Origin: Hydractinia symbiolongicarpus
Taxonomy: Eukaryota > Cnidaria > Hydrozoa > Anthoathecata > Hydractiniidae
Length of the DNA stretch: 64,000 bases
Direction of reading: 5' to 3'
NCBI RefSeq assembly: GCF_029227915.1
Contig: NC_079888.1
Coordinates: forward strand, 23,230,001-23,294,000
The notes beneath the pieces were generated by a model. That model was not told the origin of the DNA. It searched no databases and worked only from the letters and a program-made list of their open reading frames with translations. Shown here in pieces: positions 1-10,850 of the stretch. The position numbers and the translations under genes were made by a program. The number at the start of each line of letters is the position of its first letter. Position 1 is the stretch's first letter.

Positions 1-107
1 TTTGTATACTTTTGACTATACGGGACGAGTTCGGGATTTGCGGGAAATCGCAGGTTTTCGTTTGCAGGCGATTAAACTTCTTTTATTCAGCGTCTCATCA
101 AAAATGA

Positions 108-129
108 AAACATTTTTGAAAACTACAAG
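108..129. other. Inverted repeat (hairpin-capable) present in most monomers; first instance
   Basis: The arms TCAAAAATG and CATTTTTGA are perfect reverse complements (9 bp each) around an AAAA loop. The element recurs at the same phase in every monomer that keeps ATTTTTGAAAAC. Monomers with ATTTTTAAAAAC or ATTCTTGAAAAC carry one arm mismatch. Monomers with CATCAAATATG and AAAATATTT have a T-T mismatch plus a G-T pair. It could extrude as a small cruciform, be a protein-binding dyad, or simply reflect A/T-rich sequence. The dyad is seen directly; any function is inference. Confidence 0.7.
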
Positions 130-178
130 TCTCATGCGTTATAGTGGTGAAAAAATAATTTAAAAAATCGTTCGGGAA

Positions 179-381
179 ATGAGTTTACACCCTGGGTACT
201 CTCTTTGTATACTTTTGACTATACGGGCCGAGTCCGGGATTTACGGAAAATCGCAGGTTTTCGTTTGCCGGCGATTAAACTTCTTTTATTCAGCGTCTCA
301 TCAAAAATGAAAACATTTTTGAAAACTACAAGTCTCATGCGTTTTAGTGGTGAAAAAATAATTTAAAAATTCGTTAGCGAA
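179..381 (+). repeat. First complete monomer (203 bp reference unit)
   Basis: This unit serves as the coordinate frame. Position 1 is the A of ATGAGTTTAC at 179 and the next unit starts at 382. Positions 11-20 read CCCTGGG in one class and CACAGGG in another. Positions 26-45 hold GTATAC followed by TTTTGAC or ATTCGAC and TATAC. Positions 46-79 are the GC-rich core with spaced CGGG blocks. Positions 86-101 hold GCCGGC and GATTAAAC. Positions 121-147 hold the A/T-rich inverted repeat. Positions 160-195 are the AGTGGTG segment and a homopolymer-rich AT stretch. No promoter, RNA polymerase III box or tRNA-like fold could be supported. Confidence 0.9.
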
Positions 382-1441
382 ATGAGTTTACTCACTGGGT
401 ACTTTCCTTGTGTACATTCGACTATACGTGCCAAGCCCGGGATTTACGGAAAATCGCGGGTTTTCGTTTTCCGGCGATTAAACTTCTTTTATTCAGCGTC
501 TCATCAAAAATGAAAATATTTTTAAATACTACAAGTCTCATGGGCTTTAGTGGTAAAATAATAATTTAAAAAATTGTTGGGGATATGAGTTTACTCCCTG
601 GGTACTTTCTTTGTATACTTTTGACTATACGGGCCGAGTCCGGGATTTACGGGAAATCGCAAGTTTTCGTTTGCCGGCGATTAAACTTCTTTTATTCAGC
701 GTCTCATCAAAAATGAAAACATTCTTGAAAACTACAAGTCTCATCCGTTTTAGTGGTAAAAAAATAATTTAAAAAATCGTTCGGGAAATGAGTTTACTTC
801 CTGGGTACTTTCTTTGTATACTTTTGACTATACGGGCCGAGTCCGCGATTTACAGGAAGTCGCGGGTTTTCGTTTGCCGGCGATTAAACTTCTTTGATTC
901 AGCGTCTCATCAAAAATGAAAATATTTTTAAATACTACAAGTCTCATTGGCTTTAGTGGTGAAATAATAATTTAAAAAATCGTTCGGGAAATGAGTTTAC
1001 ACCCTGGGTACTTTCTTTGTATACTTTTGACTATACGGGACGAGTTTGGGATTTACGGGAAATCGCAGGTTTTCGTTTGCAGGCGATTAAACTTCTTTTA
1101 TTCAGCGTCTCATCAAAAATGAAAACATTTTTGAAAACTACAAGTCTCATGCGTTATAGTGGTGAAAAAATAATTTAAAAAATCGTTCGGGAAATGAGTT
1201 TACACCCTGGGTACTCTCTTTGTATACTTTTGACTATACGGGCCGAGTCCGGGATTTACGGAAAATCGCAGGTTTTCGTTTGCCGGCGATTAAACTTCTT
1301 TTATTCAGCGTCTCATCAAAAATGAAAACATTTTTGAAAACTACAAGTCTCATGCGTTTTAGTGGTGAAAAAATAATTTAAAAATTCGTTAGCGAAATGA
1401 GTTTACTCACTGGGTACTTTCCTTGTGTACTTTTGACTATA

Positions 1442-1475
1442 CGGGCCGAGACCGGGATTTACGGGAAATTGCGGG
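1442..1475. other. Helically spaced CGGG blocks in the monomer core; clear instance
   Basis: CGGG starts at 1442, 1453, 1462 and 1472, giving spacings of 11, 9 and 10 bp. The blocks are separated by A/T-richer steps (ATTTA, AAATTG, TTTTCG). The same layout appears at monomer positions 46-79 throughout the array, although individual blocks are lost in some variants: CGTG in the first block, or CAGG or CGGA in the fourth. Alternation of GC and AT at about 10 bp is the classic pattern favouring rotational nucleosome positioning. That role is inferred from general knowledge and not shown here. Confidence 0.6.
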
Positions 1476-2365
1476 TTTTCGTTTGCCGGCGATTAAACTT
1501 CTTTTATTCAGCGTCTCATCAAAAATGGAAACATTTTTAAAAACTACAAGTCTCATGGGCTTTAGTGGTAAAATAATAATTTAAAAAATCGTTTGGGAAA
1601 TGAGTTTACTCCCTGGTTATTTTTTTTGTATACTTTTGACTATACGGGCCGAGTACGGGATTTACAAGAAATCGCAGGTTTTCGTTTGCCGGCGATTAAA
1701 CTTCTTTTACTCAGCGTCTCATCAAAAATGAAAGCATTTTTAAAAACTACAAGTCTCATGCGTTTTAGTGGTGAAAAAATAATTTAAAAAATCGTTGGGG
1801 AAATGAGTTTACACCCTGGGTACTTTCTTTGTATACTTTTGACTATACGGGCCGAGTCTGGGATTTACGGGAAATCGCAGGTTTTCTTTTGCCGGCGATT
1901 AAACTTCTTTTATTCAGCGTCTCATCAAAAATTAAAACATTTTTAAAAACTACAAGTCTCATACGTTTTAGTGGTGAAAAAATAATTTAAAAATTCGTTC
2001 GGGAAATGAGTTTACTCACTGGGTACTTTCCTTGTATACTTTTAACTATACGGGCCGAGTCCGGGATTTACGGGAAATCGCGGGTTTTCGTTTGCCGGCG
2101 ATTAAGCCTCTTTTATTCAGCGTCTCATCAAAAATAAAAACATTTTTAAAAAATACAAGTCTCATGGGCTTTAGTGGTGAAATAATAATTTAGAAAATCG
2201 TTTGGGAAATGAGTTTACTCCCTGGGTACTTTCTTTGTATACTTTTGACTATACGGGCCGAGTCCAGGATTTACGGGAAATCGCAGGTTTTCGTTTGCCG
2301 GCAATTTATCTTCTTTTATTCAGCGTCTCATCAAAAATGAAAACATTTTTAAAAACTACAAGTCT

Positions 2366-2382
2366 CATGCGTCCTTGTATAC
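2366..2382 (+). repeat. Truncated monomer with 63-bp internal deletion
   Basis: CATGCGT ending at 2372 is joined directly to CCTTGTATAC, so the normal AGTGGTG, AT-rich and ATGAGTTTACTC segment between them is missing. In the matching copy 1015 bp upstream, CATGCGT ends at 1357 and CCTTG begins at 1421, so exactly 63 bp (1358-1420 equivalent) are absent. This is the only large in-monomer deletion I noticed in the window. It leaves a unit of about 140 bp and locally shifts the phase of the array. Confidence 0.88.
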
Positions 2383-3979
2383 TTTTGACTATACGGGCCG
2401 AGACCGGGATTTACGGGAAATTGCGGGTTTTCGTTTGCCGGCGATTAAACTTCTTTTATTCAGCGTCTCATCAAAAATGGAAACATTTTTAAAAACTACA
2501 AGTCTCATGGGCTTTAGTGGTGAAATAATAATTTAAAAAATCGTTTGGGAAATGAGTTTACTCCCTGGGTATTTTTTTTGTATACTTTTGACTATACGGG
2601 CCGAGTACGGGATTTACGGGAAATCGCAGGTTTTCGTTTGTCGGCGATTAAACTTCTTTTATTCAGCGTCTCATCAAAAATGAAAGCATTTTTTAAAACT
2701 ACAAGTCTCATGCGTTTTAGTGGTGAAAAAATAATTTAAAAAATCGTTGAGGAAATGAGTTTACACCCTGGGTACTTTCTTTGTATACTTTTGACTATAC
2801 GGGCCGAGTCCGGGATTTACGGGAAATCGCAGGTTTTCTTTTGCCGGTGATTAAACTTCTTTTATTCAGCGTCTCATCAAAAATGAAAACATTTTTGAAA
2901 ACTACAAGTCTCATACGTTTTAGTGGTGAAAAAATAATTTAAAAATTCGTTCGGGAAATGAGTTTACTCACTGGGTACTTTCCTTGTATACTTTTAACTA
3001 TACGGGCCGAGTCCGGGATTTACGGGAAATCGCAGGTTTTCGTTTGCCGGCAATTAAACTTCTTTTATTCAGCGTCTCATCAAAAATGAAAACATTTTTA
3101 AAAACTACAAGTCTTATGCGTTTTAGTGGTGAAAAAATAATTTAAAAAATCGTTCTGGAAATGAGTTTACTCCCTGGGTACTTTCTTTGTATACTTTTGA
3201 CTATACGGGCCGAGTCCGGGATTTACGGGAAATCGCAGGTTTTCGTTTGCCGGCGATTAAACTGCTTTTATTCAGCGTCTCATCAAAAATGAAAACATTC
3301 TTGAAAACTACAAGTCTCATGCGTTTTAGTGGTGAAATAATAATTTAAAAAATCGTTCTGGAAATGAGTTTACTCACAGGGTACTTTCTTTGTATACATT
3401 CGACTACACGGGCCAAGCCCGGGATTTACGGGAAATCGCGGGTTTTTGTTTTCCGGCGATTAAACCCCTTTCATTAGGCGTTTCATCAAAAATGAAAACA
3501 TTTTTGAAAACTACAAGTCTCATGCGTTTTAGTGGGGAAAAAATAATTTAAAAAGTCGTTCGGGAAATGAGTTTACTCCCTGGGTACTTTCTTTGTATAC
3601 TTTTGACTATACGGGCCGAGTCCGGGATTTACGGGAAATCGCGGATTTTCGTTTGTCGGCGATTAAACTTCTTTTATTCAGCGTCTCATCAAAAATGAAA
3701 ACATTTTTGAAAACTACAAGTCTCATGCGTTTTAGTGGTGAAAAAATAATTTAAAAAGTCGTTCGGGAAATGAGTTTACTCCCTGGTTACTTTCTTTGTA
3801 TACTTTTGACTATACGGGCCGAGTCCGGGATTTAGGGAAATCGCAGGTTTTCGTTTGCCGGCGAGTAAACTGCTTTTATTCAGCGTCTCATCAAAAATGA
3901 AAACATTTTTGAAAACTACAAGTCTCATGCGTTTTAGTGGGGAAAAAATAATTTAAAAAATCGTTCGGGAAATGAGTTT

Positions 3980-5990
3980 ACTCCCTGGGTACTTTCTTTG
4001 TATACTTTTGACTATACGGGCCAAGCCGGGATTTACGGGAAATCGCGGGTTTTCGTTTGCCGGCGATTAAACTTCTTTTATTCAGCGTCTCATCAAAAAT
4101 GGAAACATTTTTAAAAACTACAAGTCTTATGCGTTTCAGTGGTGAAAAAATAATTTAAAAATCGTTCTGGAAATGAGTTTACTCACAGGGTACTTTCTTT
4201 GTATACATTCGACTATACGTGCCAAGCCCGGGATTTACGGGAAATCGCGGATTTTCGTTTTCCGGCGATTAAACCTCTTTTATTAAGCGTCTCATCAAAA
4301 ATGAAAACATTTTTGAAAACTACAAGTCTCATGCGTTTTAGTGGTGAAAAAAAATTTAAAAAATCGTTCGGGAAATGAGTTTACTCCCTGGGTACTTTCT
4401 TTGTATACATTCGACTATACGGGCCAAGCCCCGGATTTACGGGAAAACGCGGGATTTAGTTTGCCGGCGATTAAACCTCTTTCATTAAGCGTCTCATCAA
4501 AAATGAAAACATTTTTGAAAACTACAAGTCTTATGCGTTTTAGTGGTGAAAAAATAATTTAAAAAATCGTTTGGGAAATGAGTTTACTCCCTGGGTACTT
4601 TCTTTGTATAATTTTGACTATACGGGCCGAGTCCGGGATTTACGGGAAATCGCGGATTTTCGTTTGCCGGCGATTAAACTTCTTTTATTCAGCGTCCCAT
4701 CAAATATGAAAATATTTTTGAAAACTACAAGTCTCATGCGTTTAGTGGTAAAAAAATAATATAAAAAATCGTTCGGGAAATGAGTTTACTCCCTGGGTAC
4801 TTTCTTTGTATACTTTTGATTATACGGGCCAAGCCCGGGATTTAGGGAAATAGCAGGTTTTCGTTTGCCGGCGATTAAACAGCTTTTATTCAGCGTCTCA
4901 TCAAAAATGAAAACATTTTTGAAAACTACAAGTCTTATGCGTTTTAGTGGTGAAAAAATAATTTAAAAAATCGTTCGGGAAATGAGTTTACTCCCTGGGT
5001 ACTTTCTTTGTATACTTTTGACTATACGGGCCAAGCCGGGATTTACGGGAAATCGCGGGTTTTCGTTTGCCGGCGATTAAACTTCTTTTATTCAGCGTCT
5101 CATCAAAAATGAAAACATTTTTAAAAACTACAAGTCTCATGGGCTTTAGTGGTGAAAAAATAATTTAAAAAATCCTTCTGGAAATGAATTTACTCACAGG
5201 GTACTTTCTTTGTATACATTCGACTATACGTGCCAAGCCCGGGATTTACGGGAAATCGCGGGTTTTCGTTTGCCGGCGATTAAACTTCTTTTATTCAGCG
5301 TCTCATCAAAAATGAAAACATTTTTGAAAACTACAAGTCTCATGCGTTTTAGTGGTGAAAAAATAATTTAAAAAATCGTTCGGGAAATGAGTTTACTCCC
5401 TGGGTACTTTCTTTGTATACATTCGACTATACGGGCCAAGCCCCGGATTTACAGGAAAACGCGGGATTTAGTTTGCCGGCGATTAAACCTCTTTCATTAA
5501 GCGTCTCATCAAAAATGAAAACATTTTTTAAAACTACAAGTCTTATGCGTTTTAGTGGTGAAAAAATAATTTAAAAAACCGTTCGGGAAATGAGTTTACT
5601 CCCTGGGTACTTTCTTTGTATAATTTTGACTATACGGGCCGAGTCCGGGATTTACGGGAAATCGCGGATTTTCGTTTGCCGGCGATTAAACTTCTTTTAT
5701 TCAGCGTCCCATCAAATATGAAAATATTTTTGAAAACTACAAGTCTCATGCGTTTAGTGGTAAAAAAATAATATAAAAAATCGTTCGGGAAATGAGTTTA
5801 CTCCCTGGGTACTTTCTTTGTATACTTTTGATTATACGGGCCAAGCCCGGGATTTAGGGAAATCGCAGGTTTTCGTTTGCCGGCGATTAAACAGCTTTTA
5901 TTCAGCGTCTCATCAAAAATGAAAACATTTTTGAAAACTACAAGTCTCATGCGTTTAGTGGTAAAAAAATAATATAAAAAATCGTTCGGG
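3980..5990 (+). repeat. 5-mer tandem duplication, about 1012 bp
   Basis: Two successive blocks of five monomers correspond. AAGCCGGG lies at 4023 and 5033, ACTCACAGGG at 4181 and 5192, the CCCCGGATTTAC monomer at 4429 and 5441, GTATAATTTTGACTA (ATTTTGACTA at 4611 and 5623), and AAACAGCTTTTATT (AGCTTTT at 4881 and 5893). The offsets of 1010-1012 bp show the same order of monomer types in both copies. Between 3000 and 3980 monomers are mixed and I saw no clear HOR. Confidence 0.8.
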
Positions 5991-6030
5991 AAATGAGTTT
6001 ACTCCCTGGGTACTTTCTTTGTATACTTTT

Positions 6031-8455
6031 GATTATACGGGCCAAGCCCGGGATTTAGGGAAATCGCAGGTTTTCGTTTGCCGGCGATTAAACAGCTTTT
6101 ATTCAGCGTCTCATCAAAAATGAAAACATTTTTGAAAACTACAAGTCTTATGCGTTTTAGTGGTGAAAAAATAATTTAAAAAATCGTTCGGGAAATCAGT
6201 TTACTCCCTGGGTACTTTCTTTGTATACTTTTGACTATACGGGCCAAGCCGGGATTTACGGGAAATCGCGGGTTTTCGTTTGCCGGCGATTAAACTTCTT
6301 TTTTTCAGCGTCTCATCAAAAATGAAAACATTTTTAAAAACTACAAGTCTCATGGGCTTTAGTGGTGAAAAAATAATTTAAAAAATCCTTCTGGAAATGA
6401 ATTTACTCACAGGGTACTTTCTTTGTATACATTCGACTATACGTGCCAAGCCCGGGATTTACGGGAAATCGCGGGTTTTCGTTTGCCGGCGATTAAACTT
6501 CTTTTATTCAGCGTCTCATCAAAAATGAAAACATTTTTGAAAACTACAAGTCTCATGCGTTTTAGTGGTGAAAAAATAATTTAAAAAATCGTTCGGGAAA
6601 TGAGTTTACTCTCTGGGTACTTTCTTTGTATACTTTTGACTATACGGGCCGAGTCCGGGATTTACGGGAAATCGCGGATTTTCGTTTGCCGGCGATTAAA
6701 CTTCTTTTTTTCAGCGTCCCATCAAATATGAAAACATTTTTGAAAACTACAAGTCTTATGCGTTTTAATGGTGAAAAAATAATTTACAAAATCGTTCTGG
6801 AAATGAGTTTACTCCCTGGGTACTTTCTTTGTATACTTTTGACTATAAGGGCCGAGTCCGGAATTTAGGGAAATCGCAGGTTTTCGTTTGCCGGCGATTA
6901 AACTGCTTTTATTTAGCGTCTCATCAAAAATAAAAACATTTTTAAAAACTACAAGTCTCATGGGCTTTAGTGGTGAAAAAATAATTTTAAAAATCCTTCT
7001 GGAAATGAGTTTACTCACAGGGTACTTTATTTGTATACTTTTGACTATACAGGCCAAGCCCGGGATTTACGGGAAATCGCGGGCTTTCGTTTGCCGGCGA
7101 TTAAACTTCTTTTATTCAGCGTCTCATTAAAAATGAAAACATTTTTAAAAACTACAAGTCTTATGCGTTTTAGTGGTGAAAAAATAATTTAAAAAATCAT
7201 TCTGGAAATGAGTTTACTCCCTGGGTACTTTCTTTGTATACTTTTGATTATACGGGCCAAGCCCGGGATTTAGGGAAATCGCAGGTTTTCGTTTGCCGGC
7301 GATTAAACAGCTTTTATTCAGCGTCTCATCAAAAATGAAAACATTTTTGAAAACTACAAGTCTTATGCGTTTTAGTGGTGAAAAAATAATTTAAAAAATC
7401 GTTCGGGAAATGAGTTTACTCCCTGGGTACTTTCTTTGTATACTTTTGACTATACGGGCCAAGCCGGGATTTACGGGAAATCGCGGGTTTTCGTTTGCCG
7501 GCAATTAAACTTCTTTTTTTCAGCGTCTCATCAAAAATGAAAACATTTTTAAAAACTACAAGTCTCATGGGCTTTAGTGGTGAAAAAATAATTTAAAAAA
7601 TCCTTCTGGAAATGAATTTACTCACAGGGTACTTTCTTTGTATACATTCGACTATACGTGCCAAGCCCGGGATTTACGGGAAATCGCGGGTTTTCGTTTG
7701 CCGGCGATTAAACTTCTTTTATTCAGCGTCTCATCAAAAATGAAAACATTTTTGAAAACTACAAGTCTCATGCGTTTTAGTGGTGAAAAAATAATTTAAA
7801 AAATCGTTCGGGAAATGAGTTTACTCTCTGGGTACTTTCTTTGTATACTTTTGACTATACGGGCCGAGTCCGGGATTTACGGGAAATCGCGGATTTTCGT
7901 TTGCCGGCGATTAAACTTCTTTTTTTCAGCGTCCCATCAAATATGAAAACATTTTTGAAAACTACAAGTCTTATGCGTTTTAATGGTGAAAAAATAATTT
8001 ACAAAATCGTTCTGGAAATGAGTTTACTCCCTGGGTACTTTCTTTGTATACTTTTGACTATAAGGGCCGAGTCCGGAATTTAGGGAAATCGCAGGTTTTC
8101 GTTTGCCGGCGATTAAACTGCTTTTATTTAGCGTCTCATCAAAAATAAAAACATTTTTAAAAACTACAAGTCTCATGGGCTTTAGTGGTGAAAAAATAAT
8201 TTTAAAAATCCTTCTGGAAATGAGTTTACTCACAGGGTACTTTATTTGTATACTTTTGACTATACAGGCCAAGCCCGGGATTTACGGGAAATCGCGGGCT
8301 TTCGTTTGCCGGCGATTAAACTTCTTTTATTCAGCGTCTCATTAAAAATGAAAACATTTTTAAAAACTACAAGTCTTATGCGTTTTAGTGGTGAAAAAAT
8401 AATTTAAAAAATCATTCTGGAAATGAGTTTACTCCCTGGGTATTTTCTTTGTATA
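6031..8455 (+). repeat. 6-mer tandem duplication, 1215 bp, near-identical
   Basis: Bases 6031-7245 are repeated at 7246 to about 8455. GATTATACGG lies at 6031 and 7246 and the copies stay in register throughout. I spotted only a few substitutions: GGAAATCAG versus GGAAATGAG, GGCGATTAAAC versus GGCAATTAAAC, and TGGGTAC versus TGGGTAT at the right end. Such similarity, well above that between adjacent monomers, indicates a recent unequal exchange or an assembly duplication. Confidence 0.88.
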
Positions 8456-10850
8456 CTTTTGACTATACGGGCCGAGTCCGGGATTTAGGGAAATCGCAGG
8501 TTTTCGTTTGCCGGCGATTAAACTGCTTTTATTCAGCGTCTCATCAAAAATGAAAACATTTTTGAAAACTACAAGTCTCATGCGTCTTAGTGGTGAAAAA
8601 ATAATTTAAAAAATCGTTCGGGAAATGAGTTTACTTCCTGGTTACTTTCTTTGTATACTTTTGACTATACGGGCCAAGCCGGGATTTACGGGAAGTCGCG
8701 GGTTTTCGTTTGCCGGCGATTAAACTGCTTTTATTCAGCGTCTCATCAAAAATGAAAACATTTTTGAAAACTACAAGTCTTATGCGTTTTAGTGGTGAAA
8801 AAATAATTTAAAAAATCGTTCGGGAAATGAGTTTACTTCCTGGGTACTTTCTTTGTATACTTTTGACTATACGGGCCAAGCCGGGATTTACGGGAAATCG
8901 CGGGTTTTCGTTTGCCGGCGGTTAAACTTCTTTTAATCAGCGTCTCATCAAAAATGAAAACATTTTTAAAACTACAAGTCTCATGGGCTTTAGTGGTGAA
9001 AAAATAATTTAAAAAATCCTTCTGGAAATGAGTTTACTCACAGGGTACATTCTTTGTATACATTCGACTATACGTGCCAAGACCGGGATTTACGGGAAAT
9101 CGCGGGTTTTCGTTTGCCGGCGATTAAACTTCTTTTATTCAGGGTCTCATCAAAAATGAAAACATTTTTGAAAACTACAAAGCTCATGCGTTTAGTGGTG
9201 AAAAAATAATTTAAAAAATCGTTCGGGAAATGAGTTTACTCCCTTGGTACTTTCTTTGTATACTTTTGACTACACGGGCCGAGTCCGGGATTTACGGGAA
9301 ATCGCGGATTTTCGTTTGCCGGCGATTAAACTTCTTTTATTCAGCGTCCCATCAAATATAAAAATATTTTTGAAAACTACAAGTCTCATGCGTTTAGTGG
9401 TAAAAAAATAATATAAAAAATCGTTCGGGAAATGAGTTTACTCCCTGGGTACTTTCTTTGTATACTTTTGACTATAGGGCCAAGCCGGGATTTACGGGAA
9501 ATCGCGGGTTTTCGTTTGCCGGCGATTAAACTTCTTTTATTCAGCGTCTCATCAAAAATGAAAACATTTTTAAAAACTACAAGTCTTATGCGTTTTAGTG
9601 GTGAAAAAATAATTTAAAAAATCGTTCGGGAAATGAGTTTACTCCCTGGGTACTTTCTTTGTATACATTCGACTATACGGGCCAAGCCCCGGATTTACGG
9701 GAAAACGCGGGATTTAGTTTGCCGGCGATTAAACCTCTTTCATTAAGCGTCTCATCAAAAATGAAAACATTTTTGAAAACTACAAGTCTTATGCGTTTTA
9801 GTGGTGAAAAAATAATTTAAAAAATCGTTCGGGAAATGAGTTTACTCCCTGGGTACTTTCTTTGTATAATTTTGACTATACGGGCCGAGTCCGGGATTTA
9901 CGGGAAATCGCGGGTTTTCGTTTGCCGGCGATTAAACTTCTTTTATTCAGCGTCCCATCAAATATGAAAATATTTTTGAAAACTACAAGTCTTATGCGTT
10001 TAGTGGTAAAAAAATAATATAAAAAATCGTTCGGGAAATGAGTTTACTCCCTGGGTACTTTCTTTGTAAACTTTTGATTATACGGGCCAAGCCCGGGAGT
10101 TAGGGAAATCGCAGGTTTTCGTTTGCCGGCGATTAAACAGCTTTTATTCAGCGTCTCATCAAAAATGAAAACATTTTTGAAAACTACAAGTCTTATGCGT
10201 TTTAGTGGTGAAAAAATAATTTAAAAAATCGTTCGGGAAATGAGTTTACTCCCTGGGTACTTTCTTTGTATACTTTTGACTATACGGGCCAAGCCGGGAT
10301 TTACGGAAAATCGCGGGTTTTCGTTTGCCGGCGATTAAACTTCTTTTATTCAGCGTCTCATCAAAAATGAAAACATTTTTAAAAAAAACAAGTCTCATGG
10401 GCTTTAGTGGTGAAAAAATAATTTAAAAAATCCTTCTGGAAATGAGTTTACTCACAGGGTACTTTCTTTGTATACTTTTGACTATACGGGCCAAGCCCGG
10501 GATTTACGGGAAATCGCGGGCTTTCGTTTGCCGGCGATTAAACTTCTTTTATTCAGCGTCTCATTAAAAATGAAAACATTTTTAAAAACTAAAAGTCTTA
10601 TGCGTTTTAGTGGTGAAAAAATAATTTACAAAATCGTTCTGGAAATGAGTTTACTCCCTGGGTACTTTCTTTGTATACTTTTGACTATAAGGGCCGAGTC
10701 CGGGATTTAGGGAAATCGCAGGTTTTCGTTTGCCGGCGATTAAACTGCTTTTATTTAGCGTCTCATCAAAAATGAAAACATTTTTGAAAACTACAAGTCT
10801 CATGCGTTTTAGTGGTGAAAAAATAATTTAAAAAATCGTTCGGGAAATGA
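8456..10850 (+). repeat. Mixed monomers with a copy of the 5.4-6.0 kb block
   Basis: This stretch carries the same monomer family without a simple local HOR. About 9.64-10.24 kb matches 5.39-5.99 kb at a constant offset of 4246 bp (21 monomers): CCCCGG at 9687 and 5441, ATTTTGACTA at 9869 and 5623, and AGCTTTTATT at 10139 and 5893. The monomer near 9470 has a shortened CTATAGGGCCAAGCC. No gene or foreign insertion was seen. Confidence 0.7.

Larger units (their letters stand above)
1..3000 (+). repeat. 5-mer higher-order repeat, about 1015 bp, three partial copies
   Basis: Rare variants recur 1015 bp apart: TTTGCAGGCG at 61 and 1076, CATGCGTTATAGTGG near 133 and 1148, and TACACCCTGGGTACTCTC near 185 and 1200. 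Bases 1 to about 415 match 1016 to about 1430 closely; the copies part at GTGTACATTCG versus GTGTACTTTTG. A further copy is offset by 952 bp: AAAGCATTTT at 1731 and 2683, TTTAACTATA at 2041 and 2993, ACCGGG at 1451 and 2403. The missing 63 bp is explained by the deletion at 2372/2373. Confidence 0.8.

Noticed and set aside
26-45. GTATA ... TATAC around TTTTGAC or ATTCGAC as an operator or promoter
   Set aside because: The 5-bp arms occur in every monomer and have no gene downstream. TTGAC and TATAC overlap within a few bases, so they do not form a spaced bacterial -35/-10 pair.
160-175. AGTGGTG as part of an RNA polymerase III A box (SINE or tRNA origin)
   Set aside because: No matching B box lies at a suitable distance and no tRNA-like fold or A-rich tail is present, so a SINE origin is not supported.
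170-195. AT-rich stretch TAATTTAAAAAAT as a replication origin or matrix-attachment element
   Set aside because: It is short, present in every monomer and has no other origin features. A claim would need functional data.
6868-6890. TTTAGGG, resembling a plant telomere repeat
   Set aside because: It is a single copy per monomer, created by loss of one C from TTTACGGG. No tandem TTTAGGG run exists.
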